From: Casimicrobiaceae bacterium
GTDB taxonomy: Bacteria; Pseudomonadota; Gammaproteobacteria; Burkholderiales; Casimicrobiaceae
Direction: 5' to 3'
DNA: 40,112 nt
NCBI GenBank assembly: GCA_025056355.1
Contig: JANWWI010000020.1
Span: 1-40,112, forward strand
Part shown: positions 1 to 9,484 of the stretch, in pieces
Numbering within the stretch: the first letter of the stretch is position 1
How the letters are laid out: every line of letters begins with the position of its first letter
Notes under the pieces: model-generated
What the model saw: only the letters and a program-made list of their open reading frames with translations
Database searches by the model: none
What the model was told of the DNA's origin: nothing
Program-made: the position numbers and the translations under genes

Positions 1-9
1 CTTCTTCAT
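1..9 (-). CDS. Possible 5' end of a gene running off the left edge
   Basis: On the minus strand an ATG at 9-7 is followed by two Lys codons and the window edge. An AGGAG motif lies at 20-24, 10 bases upstream, which fits a ribosome binding site. A second in-frame ATG at 18-16 sits too close to that motif to be preferred. Only three codons are visible, so no product can be named. A Met-Lys-Lys start often begins a signal peptide, but this is a guess. Confidence 0.35.
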
Positions 10-926
10 GTCCGTCATTCTCCTGGGTTGACGAACTTCTCTCGTTTACCGTGGTACGGCCGGTGGGGGGCAGGTCATCAGCGCCGTTTCGCTGCAACGC
101 GATCACGCCCCAACTGTGATATAGGTCCACCGCTTGGAAGGACCGAGACGCATGCGATGCGCTTCGCAATCGGGCAGGCTGCCGAGCCGGGGCAGAATCG
201 CCGAGCATCCGCAGCGCCTTCAAGCCACGTGTGCCGCCGCTCCCGCATCCGCCCATCGTTTTGCTTGCGCAGGGTCACACCCATAGCTGCACAACCGTGC
301 ACTCGTTGGGGAAGACGCCCGCCATGATCGTGCGCAGCTTGATCTCGGTGCTCTGACGCGCAAGCGGATCGGTACTGTGCATAGAAGCGGCAATCGGCCG
401 AAGCCTTGCGGCCTCATTCAAAGCGCCGACGCACATCACCCACGTCGAAGTCGATCGGCGTACGCCTGAGGCGCCGCCGCTCGAGGACGAAATCGCACCG
501 CAAGCACAAGGTGCGCCCCGCGCGGCTCGCCCTCGCCCGGCAAGGAGAAACCGCGATTGTCAAGCCACGAAACGCAAGGCTCTGGCACTTGAGCGTTTTT
601 CGTTCGGCCTGCGGGCTTGAACAGCCCGTACACACACCCGCGCCTGCGGACCGACCGCGACACACGCTTTAGCCTCGATCAATTGGGCCTTGGCAGGGGT
701 AAGCGGAGAGGCCTCAGCCCTCGAAATCCAAACTCGGTAGGCAAGGAAGGCGCCTTCGCGATCTCAAACGGGCCTCAAGCCCGTGGGCGGTCCGACTGTT
801 CTGCCTCGGGACGGGCCATCGCTTGCCGAGGCCAGCAAGTTTGATCGAAGCATCCGGCGCGATCCTGAACAAACAAACGCCGACCTGACGCGGCCCGCGT
901 CCAGCAATCCGTAGGCGACTGGACCC
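10..926. other. Long stretch without a convincing gene
   Basis: About 900 bases with no recognisable product. Short open frames exist on both strands but overlap in conflicting frames, lack ribosome binding sites and resemble no family I know. One minus-strand stretch (275-436, 53 codons from an ATG, open further upstream) has a protein-like composition near its C-terminus and could be the tail of a decayed gene. Small hairpins occur, for example a 6-bp stem near 607-623. It may hold the promoter of the gene leaving the left edge, but I see no clear boxes. Confidence 0.5.
866..901 (-). terminator. Weak candidate terminator after the lipoprotein gene
   Basis: Just downstream (minus strand) of the stop codon at 927 is a GACGCG/CGCGTC stem with a GGC loop (887-901). 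It is followed after six bases by a T-rich run (TTTGTTTGTT on the minus strand, within 869-880). The gap between stem and T-run makes it a poor intrinsic terminator. Position is the main argument. Confidence 0.25.
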
Positions 927-2615
927 TTAGTAGGTCAGCCGGATTTCGTAGATCGCGGTTGTGCCGCTCGTCTCGTGACCGACGATGAGCAGCGGTTTGC
1001 CGTTCGGCGACTCGGAAGCGCGCACGACGATCAAGCCCTCCGGCCCACGGTCTCCGGTGGCGCCGGTCCGTGAGTTCACATAGGTGACATACTGCGCTGC
1101 CGCCGGGTTGGTCACATCAAAGACCATGACCCCGCCGACGCGCTCAAGCGCCACGAAGGCATAAGCCTTGCGGCCGAAGTAGGCAATCACCACGCCCTCC
1201 GGTTCCGGCCCCTTGGCCGGGCTGCGGTTGTCGAAGGTGTCGTTGTCGTTGCTCGCGTTGAAGGTGATACGCGGATGAAGGGCCGCCGTGCGCCGCTCGA
1301 GCTCCTCGCCGGAGTCGTAGACGCGCGCAAGCGTATCGGCGCGCCAGATCGAGAACGAGCGCGTGCCGAAGGCAAGCAGTTCGTTGCACTGACCTTGCGC
1401 GTTTTTGCCATTGCGGCCGCCGTTCGGGGTGTGCGTGATGCGAAGCCGCCCAAGGTTTGAGTCGAACAGCAGGTTGGCCGCGTTGGCCCCGAAGACATTC
1501 GGATCGAGGCCCTGATTGCAATACTCGCGCAGGCGCGGATCCTCGCGTCCGCCGGCAATGCCGGTGTACTCGCGCGCATCGCCCTCGTTGGCCGTCACCA
1601 AGTAGGTCACGCCGCCCACGGTGTAGGCCGCAATGGCATCGGGCATGTACATGCCCTTGATCGGGTAGTTTTTGATGGCGATGGCCGGTGTACCGGAGTT
1701 GGTGTTCGTGCCGCCGTCTTCATCGCTTGCATCGAGCCCCATGCCGGCAAGGCTGTGATCCTTGAGCCCAAGCGGACGGATGGCGGTCACCCGACGCGAA
1801 GGGATGTCCACGATCGCAATGGCGTTGTTCTCTTGAAGGCTCACCCATGCGGTGGTTGAATCATCCGAGACCGCGATGTATTCGGGCTCTAGGTCCTGCG
1901 CCACCGTGGCCCCGGGGCCGTAGATGCGCACGCCCGCGGCCCGCAGCGCCTCAGCCTGGTTGTTGAAGGCGCGGAAGTCCGCCGTGTGGACGGTCATGGC
2001 CACCGCGTTGACGTTTGGCCCAAGAGCGCCCAGTTCGATGATTGACACCGATCCTTCCGGATCGACCGAATCAGGCTGCCCGTAACTGTTGGGCTCCCCC
2101 TCGTTGGCCACAAGCAGATGGCGACCGTCTGGGGTAAAGGTCAGCATGTCCGGAAGCGCGCCGACCCGGGCACTTCCCAGCTGGCGCAAATCGGAGGCGC
2201 GAAGCAAGACGACCGTGCCGGGGTCGGTGATGCGGGCGGCTTCAATAGCAAGCGCAACCACGCCTGAATGCACCGCCACGCTGTTGATGCCGCCAAGCCC
2301 ACTGCCGAAGCTGCTCGAGGCCAGGGTCGTTATCAGGGTGGGGTTTTCCGGACGGGTGAGGTCGAGCACATCGAGGGTTGCCTGTGCGCCATTGACCACG
2401 AAGAGCCGTTTGGAAAGCGGATCGAATGCCACGATTTCGGCCGCCCCGAGACCGCCGGTGTGGGTAAAGCCGCCGATTTTTTCGATGCTCATTCCGGTCG
2501 GGGTCGGCTCCTCATCGTCGCCAGCGCACCCTGACAAAACAAGAACTGCGCCACAGAGCAGACTCATGAGCACGCTCCAGGGACGCATAGGCCAGACCCA
2601 CTTCCGCTGCCGCAT
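927..2615 (-). CDS. Choice-of-anchor I family beta-propeller lipoprotein
   Basis: A 562-residue secreted protein. The N-terminus is a lipoprotein signal: basic start, hydrophobic segment and lipobox Leu-Ser-Gly-Cys with the acylated Cys at residue 30, so it is probably anchored to a membrane on the periplasmic side or the surface. The rest has YVTN-like propeller blades and the TANEGDAREY motif typical of proteins annotated choice-of-anchor I, with further blades such as LLVANEGEPNSYG. The biochemical role of this family is not established; a distant resemblance to phosphatase/5'-nucleotidase-associated propellers has been noted. An AAGGAC motif lies about 7 bases before the ATG at 2615. The gene stands alone and is divergent from the acyl-CoA synthetase. 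Confidence 0.8.
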   Translation of the reverse strand: MRQRKWVWPMRPWSVLMSLLCGAVLVLSGCAGDDEEPTPTGMSIEKIGGFTHTGGLGAAEIVAFDPLSKRLFVVNGAQATLDVLDLTRPENPTLITTLASSSFGSGLGGINSVAVHSGVVALAIEAARITDPGTVVLLRASDLRQLGSARVGALPDMLTFTPDGRHLLVANEGEPNSYGQPDSVDPEGSVSIIELGALGPNVNAVAMTVHTADFRAFNNQAEALRAAGVRIYGPGATVAQDLEPEYIAVSDDSTTAWVSLQENNAIAIVDIPSRRVTAIRPLGLKDHSLAGMGLDASDEDGGTNTNSGTPAIAIKNYPIKGMYMPDAIAAYTVGGVTYLVTANEGDAREYTGIAGGREDPRLREYCNQGLDPNVFGANAANLLFDSNLGRLRITHTPNGGRNGKNAQGQCNELLAFGTRSFSIWRADTLARVYDSGEELERRTAALHPRITFNASNDNDTFDNRSPAKGPEPEGVVIAYFGRKAYAFVALERVGGVMVFDVTNPAAAQYVTYVNSRTGATGDRGPEGLIVVRASESPNGKPLLIVGHETSGTTAIYEIRLTY

Positions 2616-2917
2616 GTTGAAGTCCTTTCACTAAACCCGAACTTCGAATTACATCGGCGCAATGTGACGGCGCTGTGACGTTGCCTCCCAAGGGAAGTCG
2701 TGGGTCGCGCTCGAACGACTTTTCGTCATCGAACGAGCCACGGTGTTCAGGACTTCGACCTGCGCGTCGCGACGGTCGGCGCCGGTGGGGCGACCCCTTC
2801 GGTAGGATGGGGCACCTCCTCAAACGCGGCGTAACGTGCTCAAATCATTCTGAGGCGCGCAACGCCTCGGCGCCAGGCGAGATCTACGCGCGCAAATAGC
2901 CAGCCATGGAGGATGCA
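2616..2917. promoter_or_regulatory. Divergent intergenic region between lipoprotein and acyl-CoA synthetase
   Basis: About 300 bases separate two divergent genes, so promoters for both are expected here. I cannot assign convincing -35/-10 pairs by eye. A small inverted repeat, GAGGCG with CGCCTC around a 5-base loop (2852-2868), lies 50 bases before the synthetase start and could be a leader hairpin or regulator site. The GGAGG at 2908-2912 decides the synthetase start. Confidence 0.35.
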
Positions 2918-4609
2918 ATGAGCACGAACCCGACGCTTCTCACCCACGTCTACGCTCATGCCCGGCAACGCCCCACCCACGTGCTTCTGACTCAGCCCAT
3001 GGGCGGCGGAGTCGTGCGCGACTACAGCTGGTCACAAGTCATCGATGAAGCGCGCCGCATGGCCTCGCACCTCAAAGCCCAAGGCGTCAGCGCGGGCGAC
3101 CGAGTCGCGATCCTGTCGAAAAACTGCGCCGAGTTCATGATCGCCGAGCTTGCCATCTGGATGGCCGGCGGCACGACGGTGGCCATTTTTCCGACCGAGA
3201 CCGCGGACAACGTGCGCTATGTGCTTGAACATAGCGAGCCCAAACTGCTCTTCGTTGGCAAGCTCGACACCTGGGCCGAGCAAGCGCCTGCGGTACCAAG
3301 CGGCCTACCGTGTGTGGCCTTCACGCTCGCCCCGCAGAGCGCACTTGCGCGCTACCCGCGCTGGGCTGAGATCATCGCCCAGAGCGCACCGCTTGAGGGC
3401 GAGCCCGAGCGTTGCGGCGAGGACATCGCCATGATCATGTACACCTCAGGCTCGACGGGCCTGCCCAAAGGTGTCATGCATAACTTCGAGCGCATCACGC
3501 GCTGCACGGACGGGATGCTCGACTACATCCGTGAAGCGATAGGCCCGTCCACGCCGATTCGCGTCTTGTCGTACTTGCCGCTGGCGCACGTCTTTGAGCG
3601 GGCGTGGGTGGAATGCGCGTTGGCCTTCCGCGAGGGCGGCGCTCGCATCTTCTTCGCGGAATCGCTTGAGACCTTCGTGCATGACTTGCAGCGCGCGCGG
3701 CCCACGCTGTTTATCTCCGTGCCGCGACTCTGGCTTAAGTTCCAGCAGGGGGTGTTTGCGAAAGTTCCCGAGAAAAAGCTCAACACGCTACTGTCGATCC
3801 CGATCCTCTCGGGTCTCATCAAGAAAAAAGTGCTTGCCGGTCTCGGGCTCGATTCGGTCGTGCATGCGGCCTCCGGCTCGGCGCCGATTCCGCCCGCGCT
3901 CATCGAGTGGTATCAGCGCTTGGGGCTCAATCTGATCGAGGGCTACGGCATGACCGAAGATTTCGCCTACTCCTGCACCTCGCGCAAGGACAAAAAGGCC
4001 CCCGGTTACGTTGGCGTCCCGATGCCAGGGGTCGAGCTCAAGCTCTCCGAAGAGGGCGAAATCCTCATCAAGTCACCGGGTCAGTTCGTGGGCTACTACA
4101 AGCAGCCCGAGCTCACCGCGGAAAGCTTCACACCCGATGGCTTTTTCAAAACCGGCGATCTGGGCGAAATCCGTGCCGATGGGCTGGTCAAGATCACGGG
4201 TCGGAAGAAGGAACTCTTCAAAACCGCGAAGGGCAAATACGTCGCGCCAGCGCCGATTGAAAACAAGTTGAACGCCTGCCCGATCGTCGAGCTCTCGCTC
4301 GTCTCGGGCGTGGGCCGCGAGGCGCCCTATGCGCTCGTGCAACTCGGTGAGGCGATCCGCCCCAAACTCGGGGAGGCCGCCGTGCGCGCCGAGGTCGAGC
4401 GCACGCTCGCCGCTTTGCTTGAAGAAGTCAACGCGGCCCTACCCGATTACGAAAAGCTCAAGGCCATTGTGATCGCCCGCGAGACGTGGACGATGGAAAA
4501 CGGCCTGCTAACGCCCACGATGAAGATCAAGCGCGCGAAGATCGAAGCCTCCGTCGCCTCGGAGGTCGACCGCTGGTATGCAAGCGGCGCCAAGGTCGTC
4601 TGGGCGTAA
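2918..4609 (+). CDS. Long-chain acyl-CoA synthetase (AMP-binding)
   Basis: A 563-residue adenylate-forming enzyme that would activate a fatty or related carboxylic acid to its acyl-CoA using ATP. Motifs: the AMP-binding P-loop YTSGSTGLPKG at about residues 174-184, the GYGMTED adenine-binding motif near 341, the TGD ATP-ribose motif near 412, and the hinge GRKKELFKTAKGKYV near 428. The last is the form seen in long-chain (FAA/LACS-type) synthetases. I place the start at 2918 because GGAGG at 2908-2912 is correctly spaced for it; an in-frame ATG at 2906 overlaps that ribosome binding site. No beta-oxidation genes are adjacent, so the substrate is not indicated by context. Confidence 0.85.
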   Translation: MSTNPTLLTHVYAHARQRPTHVLLTQPMGGGVVRDYSWSQVIDEARRMASHLKAQGVSAGDRVAILSKNCAEFMIAELAIWMAGGTTVAIFPTETADNVRYVLEHSEPKLLFVGKLDTWAEQAPAVPSGLPCVAFTLAPQSALARYPRWAEIIAQSAPLEGEPERCGEDIAMIMYTSGSTGLPKGVMHNFERITRCTDGMLDYIREAIGPSTPIRVLSYLPLAHVFERAWVECALAFREGGARIFFAESLETFVHDLQRARPTLFISVPRLWLKFQQGVFAKVPEKKLNTLLSIPILSGLIKKKVLAGLGLDSVVHAASGSAPIPPALIEWYQRLGLNLIEGYGMTEDFAYSCTSRKDKKAPGYVGVPMPGVELKLSEEGEILIKSPGQFVGYYKQPELTAESFTPDGFFKTGDLGEIRADGLVKITGRKKELFKTAKGKYVAPAPIENKLNACPIVELSLVSGVGREAPYALVQLGEAIRPKLGEAAVRAEVERTLAALLEEVNAALPDYEKLKAIVIARETWTMENGLLTPTMKIKRAKIEASVASEVDRWYASGAKVVWA

Positions 4610-4664
4610 TCGAAGAGGTGCCGATGGCTCGACACCGGCGCGCTTTCGACCACGAGGCAGCTTC

Positions 4665-5579
4665 CTAGCTTGCCGTCCGGAACAAGCGGCGAAGGAGCGC
4701 AACAACGCCGAGAAGCAAAAGCCCGGCGCCGAGGCCGACGAGCAAATCGAAAACGAGCGAAAGCGCGCCCGCCGCGAAGGCTCCGTGCCCGAGCGTGAGC
4801 GGCTCGAGCGCATGGTGGAGCACCGGCCAAGCATGCGTGAGAATGCCGCCGCCGACGGTGAACATCGCAAGGGTCCCAAGCACCGACAAGAGGCGCATCA
4901 GCCAGGGCATGGCGGCCAACAGCGCACGCCCGACCGGTTGCGCCCAGGGGCTTGCGCGGCGCTCAAGCGCAAGGCCGAGATCATCGAGCTTGACAATGGC
5001 CGCCACAAGCCCGTAGACCCCGACCGTCATACCTACAGCGATCACCGAGAGCGTGAGCACCTGGGTGAGCAGGCTCGATTTGTCGATCGCCCCGAGCGCA
5101 ATGACGATGATCTCGGCCGAGAGAATGAAATCGGTGCGAATGGCGCCCTTGATCTTGGCGCGCTCATGCGCGAGCAGCTCGGCCTCGCTTGTTGCCACCG
5201 CCTGCCGCAAGGCAGCGCGAGCGGCATCCGCCTCCGCTTGGCTGTGCAACAGCTTGTGCATGACTTTCTCCGCACCCTCATAGCAGAGAAAGAGCCCGCC
5301 GAGCACCATGAGCGGCATGATCGCTGAGGGCAAAAAAGCGGCAAGAAACAGCGCGGCGGGCACAAGGATCAGTTTGTTGATGAAGGAGCCCTTGGCCACC
5401 GCCCAAACCACCGGCAGCTCCCGCGCCGCACGCATGCCCGTGAGCTGCTCAGCATTCACCGCCAGATCGTCGCCGACGATCCCGGCGGTTTTCTTCGCCG
5501 CCACACGGGTCATGAGCGCCACATCGTCAAGCACGGTGGCGATGTCATCGAGTAACGCAAGCAGGGAGCCGCCAGCCAT
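4665..5579 (-). CDS. DUF808 (YedI-type) inner-membrane protein
   Basis: A 304-residue integral membrane protein matching the DUF808/YedI family: it starts MAGGSLLALLDDIATVLDD and continues with the family's VAAKKTAGIVGDDLAVN stretch. Several long hydrophobic segments follow, for example around residues 70-105 and in the C-terminal third. Function in the family is unknown. The ATG at 5579 gives the typical family N-terminus; an in-frame GTG at 5600 would lie inside zapE. Four bases separate it from the zapE stop, so it is probably the last gene of the TCA-cycle block, convergent with the acyl-CoA synthetase. No clear terminator is visible in the 55-base gap (4610-4664). Confidence 0.85.
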   Translation of the reverse strand: MAGGSLLALLDDIATVLDDVALMTRVAAKKTAGIVGDDLAVNAEQLTGMRAARELPVVWAVAKGSFINKLILVPAALFLAAFLPSAIMPLMVLGGLFLCYEGAEKVMHKLLHSQAEADAARAALRQAVATSEAELLAHERAKIKGAIRTDFILSAEIIVIALGAIDKSSLLTQVLTLSVIAVGMTVGVYGLVAAIVKLDDLGLALERRASPWAQPVGRALLAAMPWLMRLLSVLGTLAMFTVGGGILTHAWPVLHHALEPLTLGHGAFAAGALSLVFDLLVGLGAGLLLLGVVALLRRLFRTAS

Positions 5580-5583
5580 CGCT

Positions 5584-6705
5584 TCAACGTTTGAGCGCAC
5601 TCAGATGCGCCTCGCCCATGTAGGCGGCGCTTTGCATCTCAACAAGCCGTGAGGCGGTGCGCGCAAACTCGCTCAGCACGCGGCGTGTGTCCGCATCGCG
5701 CACCGTCTCATCGAATCGTGCCAGCGCCTCAAGGGGGGCCGCCGCAGTCAAAATCAGCTTCACGCGGTGGTCATAGAGAACATCAACCAGCAGCGTAAAG
5801 CGGCGCACGACGTTCGCATCGACCGTTGCAAGCCGCGGCACGCCCGAAAGAAGCAACGTGTGGTGCGCCTGTGCAAGCTCGAGATAGTCGAGCTGTGAAC
5901 GCGGCGTTTCGCACAGCACGGCAAAGGTAAACCAAATCACCCCGGCTCCGCGCGCAACCACCGGCACGTCGCGTTCGAGCAACCGAACCGAACGCTCGCT
6001 TGAGGGCTCAACCACAAGCCGCGAGAAGGTGCGCGCGAGCGCTTCCTCGGCCGCCGCATCGGCCGGCCAGTGGTAGACGCGCTCGAGCTCAAGCGTGCGT
6101 CGGCGATAGTCGATCCCGGCATCGACTTCAAGCACATCCATGCGTTCCTCGATCAGCGCAATGGTCGGCAGAAAATTCTGCCGCTGTAGGCCGTCGGCAT
6201 AAAGCTTCGCGGGTGGGTCGTTCGAAGTGAGCACGAACACGACGCCGTGGTCAAGGCAGTTTGCAAGCAAGCGCCCGAGGATCATCGCATCGGCGATGTC
6301 CGAGACATGAAATTCGTCTAAGCAAACCAACCGGTAGCGCTGCGCGATCGACTCGGCCACCGCAAGCAGCGGGTCTGCCTCATGCTTGAGGGTGCGCAGA
6401 TCCGCGTGCACCTCGCGCATGAAGGCGTGAAAGTGGATACGCAGCTTGCGGCGCTGCGGAACGGCCGCGTAGAACGCATCCATGAGGAAGCTCTTGCCGC
6501 GCCCGACGCCGCCCCAGAGGTAGAGGCTGCGCGGAATCGTGAGGTGCGAGAAATGACGCCCGATAAAGCTCGAGCGTTTGGCTTTGAGCGCCGAGAGCTC
6601 TGCGTGCAGTTGTGCAAGCCGCGTCGCAGCGCGCGCCTGAGCTGCATCCAGAACGATGCCGCGCTCGCAGCATAGGCGATCGAGTGTGTCGAGCACAGCC
6701 GGCAT
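5584..6705 (-). CDS. zapE: Cell division protein ZapE (AFG1-like ATPase)
   Basis: A 373-residue P-loop ATPase of the AFG1/ZapE family. ZapE acts at the division site in gammaproteobacteria and has been linked to Z-ring stability under stress; mitochondrial AFG1 helps respiratory-complex turnover. Walker A GGVGRGKS is at residues 65-72, Walker B LVCLDEF around 126-132, and the family signature LTSNDPPAKLYADGLQR follows. I prefer the ATG at 6705 over an in-frame ATG at 6762 that overlaps lpd; neither has a strong ribosome binding site. Placement directly behind the 2-oxoglutarate dehydrogenase genes is common in betaproteobacteria. Confidence 0.9.
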   Translation of the reverse strand: MPAVLDTLDRLCCERGIVLDAAQARAATRLAQLHAELSALKAKRSSFIGRHFSHLTIPRSLYLWGGVGRGKSFLMDAFYAAVPQRRKLRIHFHAFMREVHADLRTLKHEADPLLAVAESIAQRYRLVCLDEFHVSDIADAMILGRLLANCLDHGVVFVLTSNDPPAKLYADGLQRQNFLPTIALIEERMDVLEVDAGIDYRRRTLELERVYHWPADAAAEEALARTFSRLVVEPSSERSVRLLERDVPVVARGAGVIWFTFAVLCETPRSQLDYLELAQAHHTLLLSGVPRLATVDANVVRRFTLLVDVLYDHRVKLILTAAAPLEALARFDETVRDADTRRVLSEFARTASRLVEMQSAAYMGEAHLSALKR

Positions 6706-6736
6706 CGTAGCGGAGGAGCGCTGGCCCGGCGGCGGC

Positions 6737-8164
6737 TTAGAAGTTGAGCGCGCGACGATCAACCGCCAGGGCCGCTTCGCGTGTGGCTTCCGACAAGGTC
6801 GGATGCGCGTGGCAAATGCGCGCGATGTCTTCGCTCGAAGCCCCGAATTCGATCGCCATCACGCCCTCGGCGATCAGTTCGGAGGCAATCGGTCCCATCG
6901 CATGCATCCCGAGCACGCGATCGGTCTTTGCCTCGGCCAGAATTTTCACGAGCCCCTCGGTATTCCCAAGCGCACGCGCGCGCCCATTGGCCATGAAGGG
7001 GAAGCTCCCGGCACGGTAGGCCACCCCCTCGGCTTTGAGCTGCTGCTCGGTCTTTCCAACCCAAGCGATTTCCGGGGCGGTGTAGATGACCCAGGGAATG
7101 GCGCCATAGTCGATGTGCGGTTTTTGACCGGCGATGCGTTCGGCCACCGCAATGCCTTCATCCTCCGCCTTGTGCGCAAGCATCGGACCGCGCACCACAT
7201 CGCCCACGGCCCAGACATTCGGTGCACTCGTACGGCAATCCTCATCCACGACGATAAAGCCGCGCGAATCGAGTTGAATGCCCGCGACCTCGGGGGCAAG
7301 GCCCTCGGTGTTTGGCACACGCCCGATCGCCACAATCAAGCGGTCGAAGCTCGCTGAGGTCATTTTGCCCTCGGCCGTGGCGTAGTCGATGCTGACCTCG
7401 CTGTCGTTGGCCTTGACCGCTTCGACTTTGACACCCAGCAGGATCTGCAAGCCCTGTTTCGTGAAGAGCTTCCACGCCTCTTTCGCGATCTGCTCATCCA
7501 CCGCCGGCAGAAACTGCGGCAGAGCCTCAAGCATCGTCACCTGGGCGCCGAGCCGGCGCCACACCGAACCCATTTCAAGGCCGATGACGCCCGCGCCGAT
7601 CACGCCCAGGCGCTTCGGAACCTCTCTGAGGCGCAAGGCGCCGTCGTTGGACAGGATGCGCTCTTCATCAAAGGCAACCCCGGGAAGGGGGCGAGCGTTC
7701 GAGCCGGTGGCGATGATCACGTGGGTGGCGCTGATCGTCGTGTTGGCCGGCTCAGAGATGGCGATCGGGTAGCGCCCCTCGGAGGCCGGTCCTGCAAAAC
7801 GGGCCCGGCCATGAAAGAACGCGACTTTGTTCTTCTTGAAGAGGTAGAGAATGCCCTCGTTGTTTTGCTTGACCACCGCGTCTTTGCGCCGAAGCATCGT
7901 GGCCACATCCACGCTTACGCCTTGGGTGATGATCCCGTGCTCGGCAAAGTGGTGAAGCGCTTGCTCATAGTGCTCGGTCGACTGAAGAAGCGCCTTCGAC
8001 GGAATGCAGCCGACATTGGTGCAGGTGCCACCTGGGGCCGGAGCACCTTGGGCGTTCGTCCACGCGTCAACGCAAGCCACTTTGAAGCCGAGCTGTGCCG
8101 CGCGGATCGCCGCCACGTAGCCGCCCGGGCCCGCGCCGATGACAATGACGTCAAAGCGTTCCAT
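6737..8164 (-). CDS. lpd: Dihydrolipoyl dehydrogenase (E3)
   Basis: A 475-residue flavoprotein disulfide reductase that reoxidises the dihydrolipoyl arm of the E2 subunit and reduces NAD+. Visible features: FAD-binding GAGPGG at about residues 10-15, the redox disulfide in GGTCTNVGCIPSK with Cys48 and Cys53, a second nucleotide-binding GAGVIGLE near 187, and the C-terminal HAHPTLSE carrying the catalytic His. The Thr after the first Cys replaces the more usual Leu and should be harmless. It lies 14 bases after sucB, so this copy probably serves 2-oxoglutarate dehydrogenase. Confidence 0.95.
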   Translation of the reverse strand: MERFDVIVIGAGPGGYVAAIRAAQLGFKVACVDAWTNAQGAPAPGGTCTNVGCIPSKALLQSTEHYEQALHHFAEHGIITQGVSVDVATMLRRKDAVVKQNNEGILYLFKKNKVAFFHGRARFAGPASEGRYPIAISEPANTTISATHVIIATGSNARPLPGVAFDEERILSNDGALRLREVPKRLGVIGAGVIGLEMGSVWRRLGAQVTMLEALPQFLPAVDEQIAKEAWKLFTKQGLQILLGVKVEAVKANDSEVSIDYATAEGKMTSASFDRLIVAIGRVPNTEGLAPEVAGIQLDSRGFIVVDEDCRTSAPNVWAVGDVVRGPMLAHKAEDEGIAVAERIAGQKPHIDYGAIPWVIYTAPEIAWVGKTEQQLKAEGVAYRAGSFPFMANGRARALGNTEGLVKILAEAKTDRVLGMHAMGPIASELIAEGVMAIEFGASSEDIARICHAHPTLSEATREAALAVDRRALNF

Positions 8165-8178
8165 GACGCGCCGCTTTC

Positions 8179-9456
8179 TTACAGATCGAGCAAAAGCCGC
8201 GCCGGATCTTCAAGCGCTTCTTTGATGGCAACGAGAAACAGCACCGCTTCGCGGCCATCGATGATGCGATGGTCGTAGGACAGCGCAAGGTAGTTGATCG
8301 GGCGAATCACGATCTGGCCGTTTTCAACGACCGGGCGATCCTTGGTGGCATGGACGCCCAAAATCGCACTTTGCGGCGGGTTGATGATCGGGGTGGAGAG
8401 CATCGAGCCGAAGACGCCGCCGTTGGAGATCGTGAATGTGCCGCCGGTCAGCTCTTCGATGGAGAGCTTGCCCTCGGCGGCGCGCTTGCCGAAATCAGCG
8501 ATCTGCTTTTCGATTTCGGCGAAAGACATCTGATCGGCGTCACGCAGGATCGGCACAACCAGCCCGCGCGGCGAGCCAACAGCAATGCCGATGTCGAAGT
8601 ATCCGTGGTAGACGATATCCGTGCCGTCGACCGAGGCATTGATGATCGGGAATTTTTTGAGCGCGTGCACGGCCGCCTTGACGAAAAAACTCATGAAGCC
8701 GAGTTTCACGCCGTGCTCTTTTTCGAACTTTTCTTTGTAGGTGTTGCGCAGATCGATGACCGGCTTCATGTTGACCTCGTTGAACGTGGTCAAAATGGCC
8801 GCGGTGGCCTGCGACTGCACGAGACGTTCTGCCACGCGCTGACGCAGGCGAGACATCGGCACGCGCTGCTCGGGACGATTGGCCAAGGGGATCTCCACAG
8901 CGGGGACCTCGGTCAGGCCTGCCGGCGCCGGCCGAGGCGCGGGGGCCCGGGCTTCCGCGGCACCTGCCGCCGCTCGCTGTGTTTCCAGTGCGCGCAGCAC
9001 GTCGCCCTTGGTGATGCGCTCGCCGCGGCCGGTGCCGGCCACGTTCGCCGGATCAAGCCCCTGTTCAGCCATGAGCTTCTTCGCGGCCGGCAGGGCTTCC
9101 CGTGACGGCGCCGGAACCGCGGCCGGCGGCGAAGGCGGGAGCGAAGCGGCACGCTCCACCGAGGAAACCGCTGCGGCGGGTGCTTTCGCCGCACGGGCTG
9201 TGGCCTCGCTCGGCTGGGCCTCGGTGTCGAGCACGCCAAGGACCGTGCCCGAGGTCACCGTCGAACCGGCCGGCACTTTGATTTCGACCAGCACACCGTC
9301 GGCCTGCGCCGGGGTTTCGAGCACGACCTTGTCGGTCTCGATGTCGCAGAGGTTTTGGTCGCGCTGTACGGCCTGCCCCGGCGCGACATGCCAGGCCGCC
9401 ACGGTGCCCTCGGGAGTCCCTTCGGCCAGTTGCGGAACTTTGATTTCAATCAGCAT
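8179..9456 (-). CDS. sucB: 2-oxoglutarate dehydrogenase E2 (dihydrolipoyl succinyltransferase)
   Basis: A 425-residue E2 subunit transferring succinyl from the lipoyl arm to CoA. Domain order: one lipoyl domain (about 1-75) with the lipoylated Lys43 in the motif ETDKVVLE; an Ala/Pro-rich linker; a peripheral-subunit-binding domain ([10 protein letters not shown]..., [10 protein letters not shown]) around 120-160; a second linker; and the catalytic domain with HRIIDG near residues 396-401. The ATG at 9456 starts exactly at the conserved [13 protein letters not shown]; the open frame extends further upstream into sucA but without family similarity. The gap to sucA is 28 bases. Confidence 0.95.
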   Translation of the reverse strand: MLIEIKVPQLAEGTPEGTVAAWHVAPGQAVQRDQNLCDIETDKVVLETPAQADGVLVEIKVPAGSTVTSGTVLGVLDTEAQPSEATARAAKAPAAAVSSVERAASLPPSPPAAVPAPSREALPAAKKLMAEQGLDPANVAGTGRGERITKGDVLRALETQRAAAGAAEARAPAPRPAPAGLTEVPAVEIPLANRPEQRVPMSRLRQRVAERLVQSQATAAILTTFNEVNMKPVIDLRNTYKEKFEKEHGVKLGFMSFFVKAAVHALKKFPIINASVDGTDIVYHGYFDIGIAVGSPRGLVVPILRDADQMSFAEIEKQIADFGKRAAEGKLSIEELTGGTFTISNGGVFGSMLSTPIINPPQSAILGVHATKDRPVVENGQIVIRPINYLALSYDHRIIDGREAVLFLVAIKEALEDPARLLLDL

Positions 9457-9484
9457 GATGGCGCTCGTCGTTTTCGGCTCTAAA

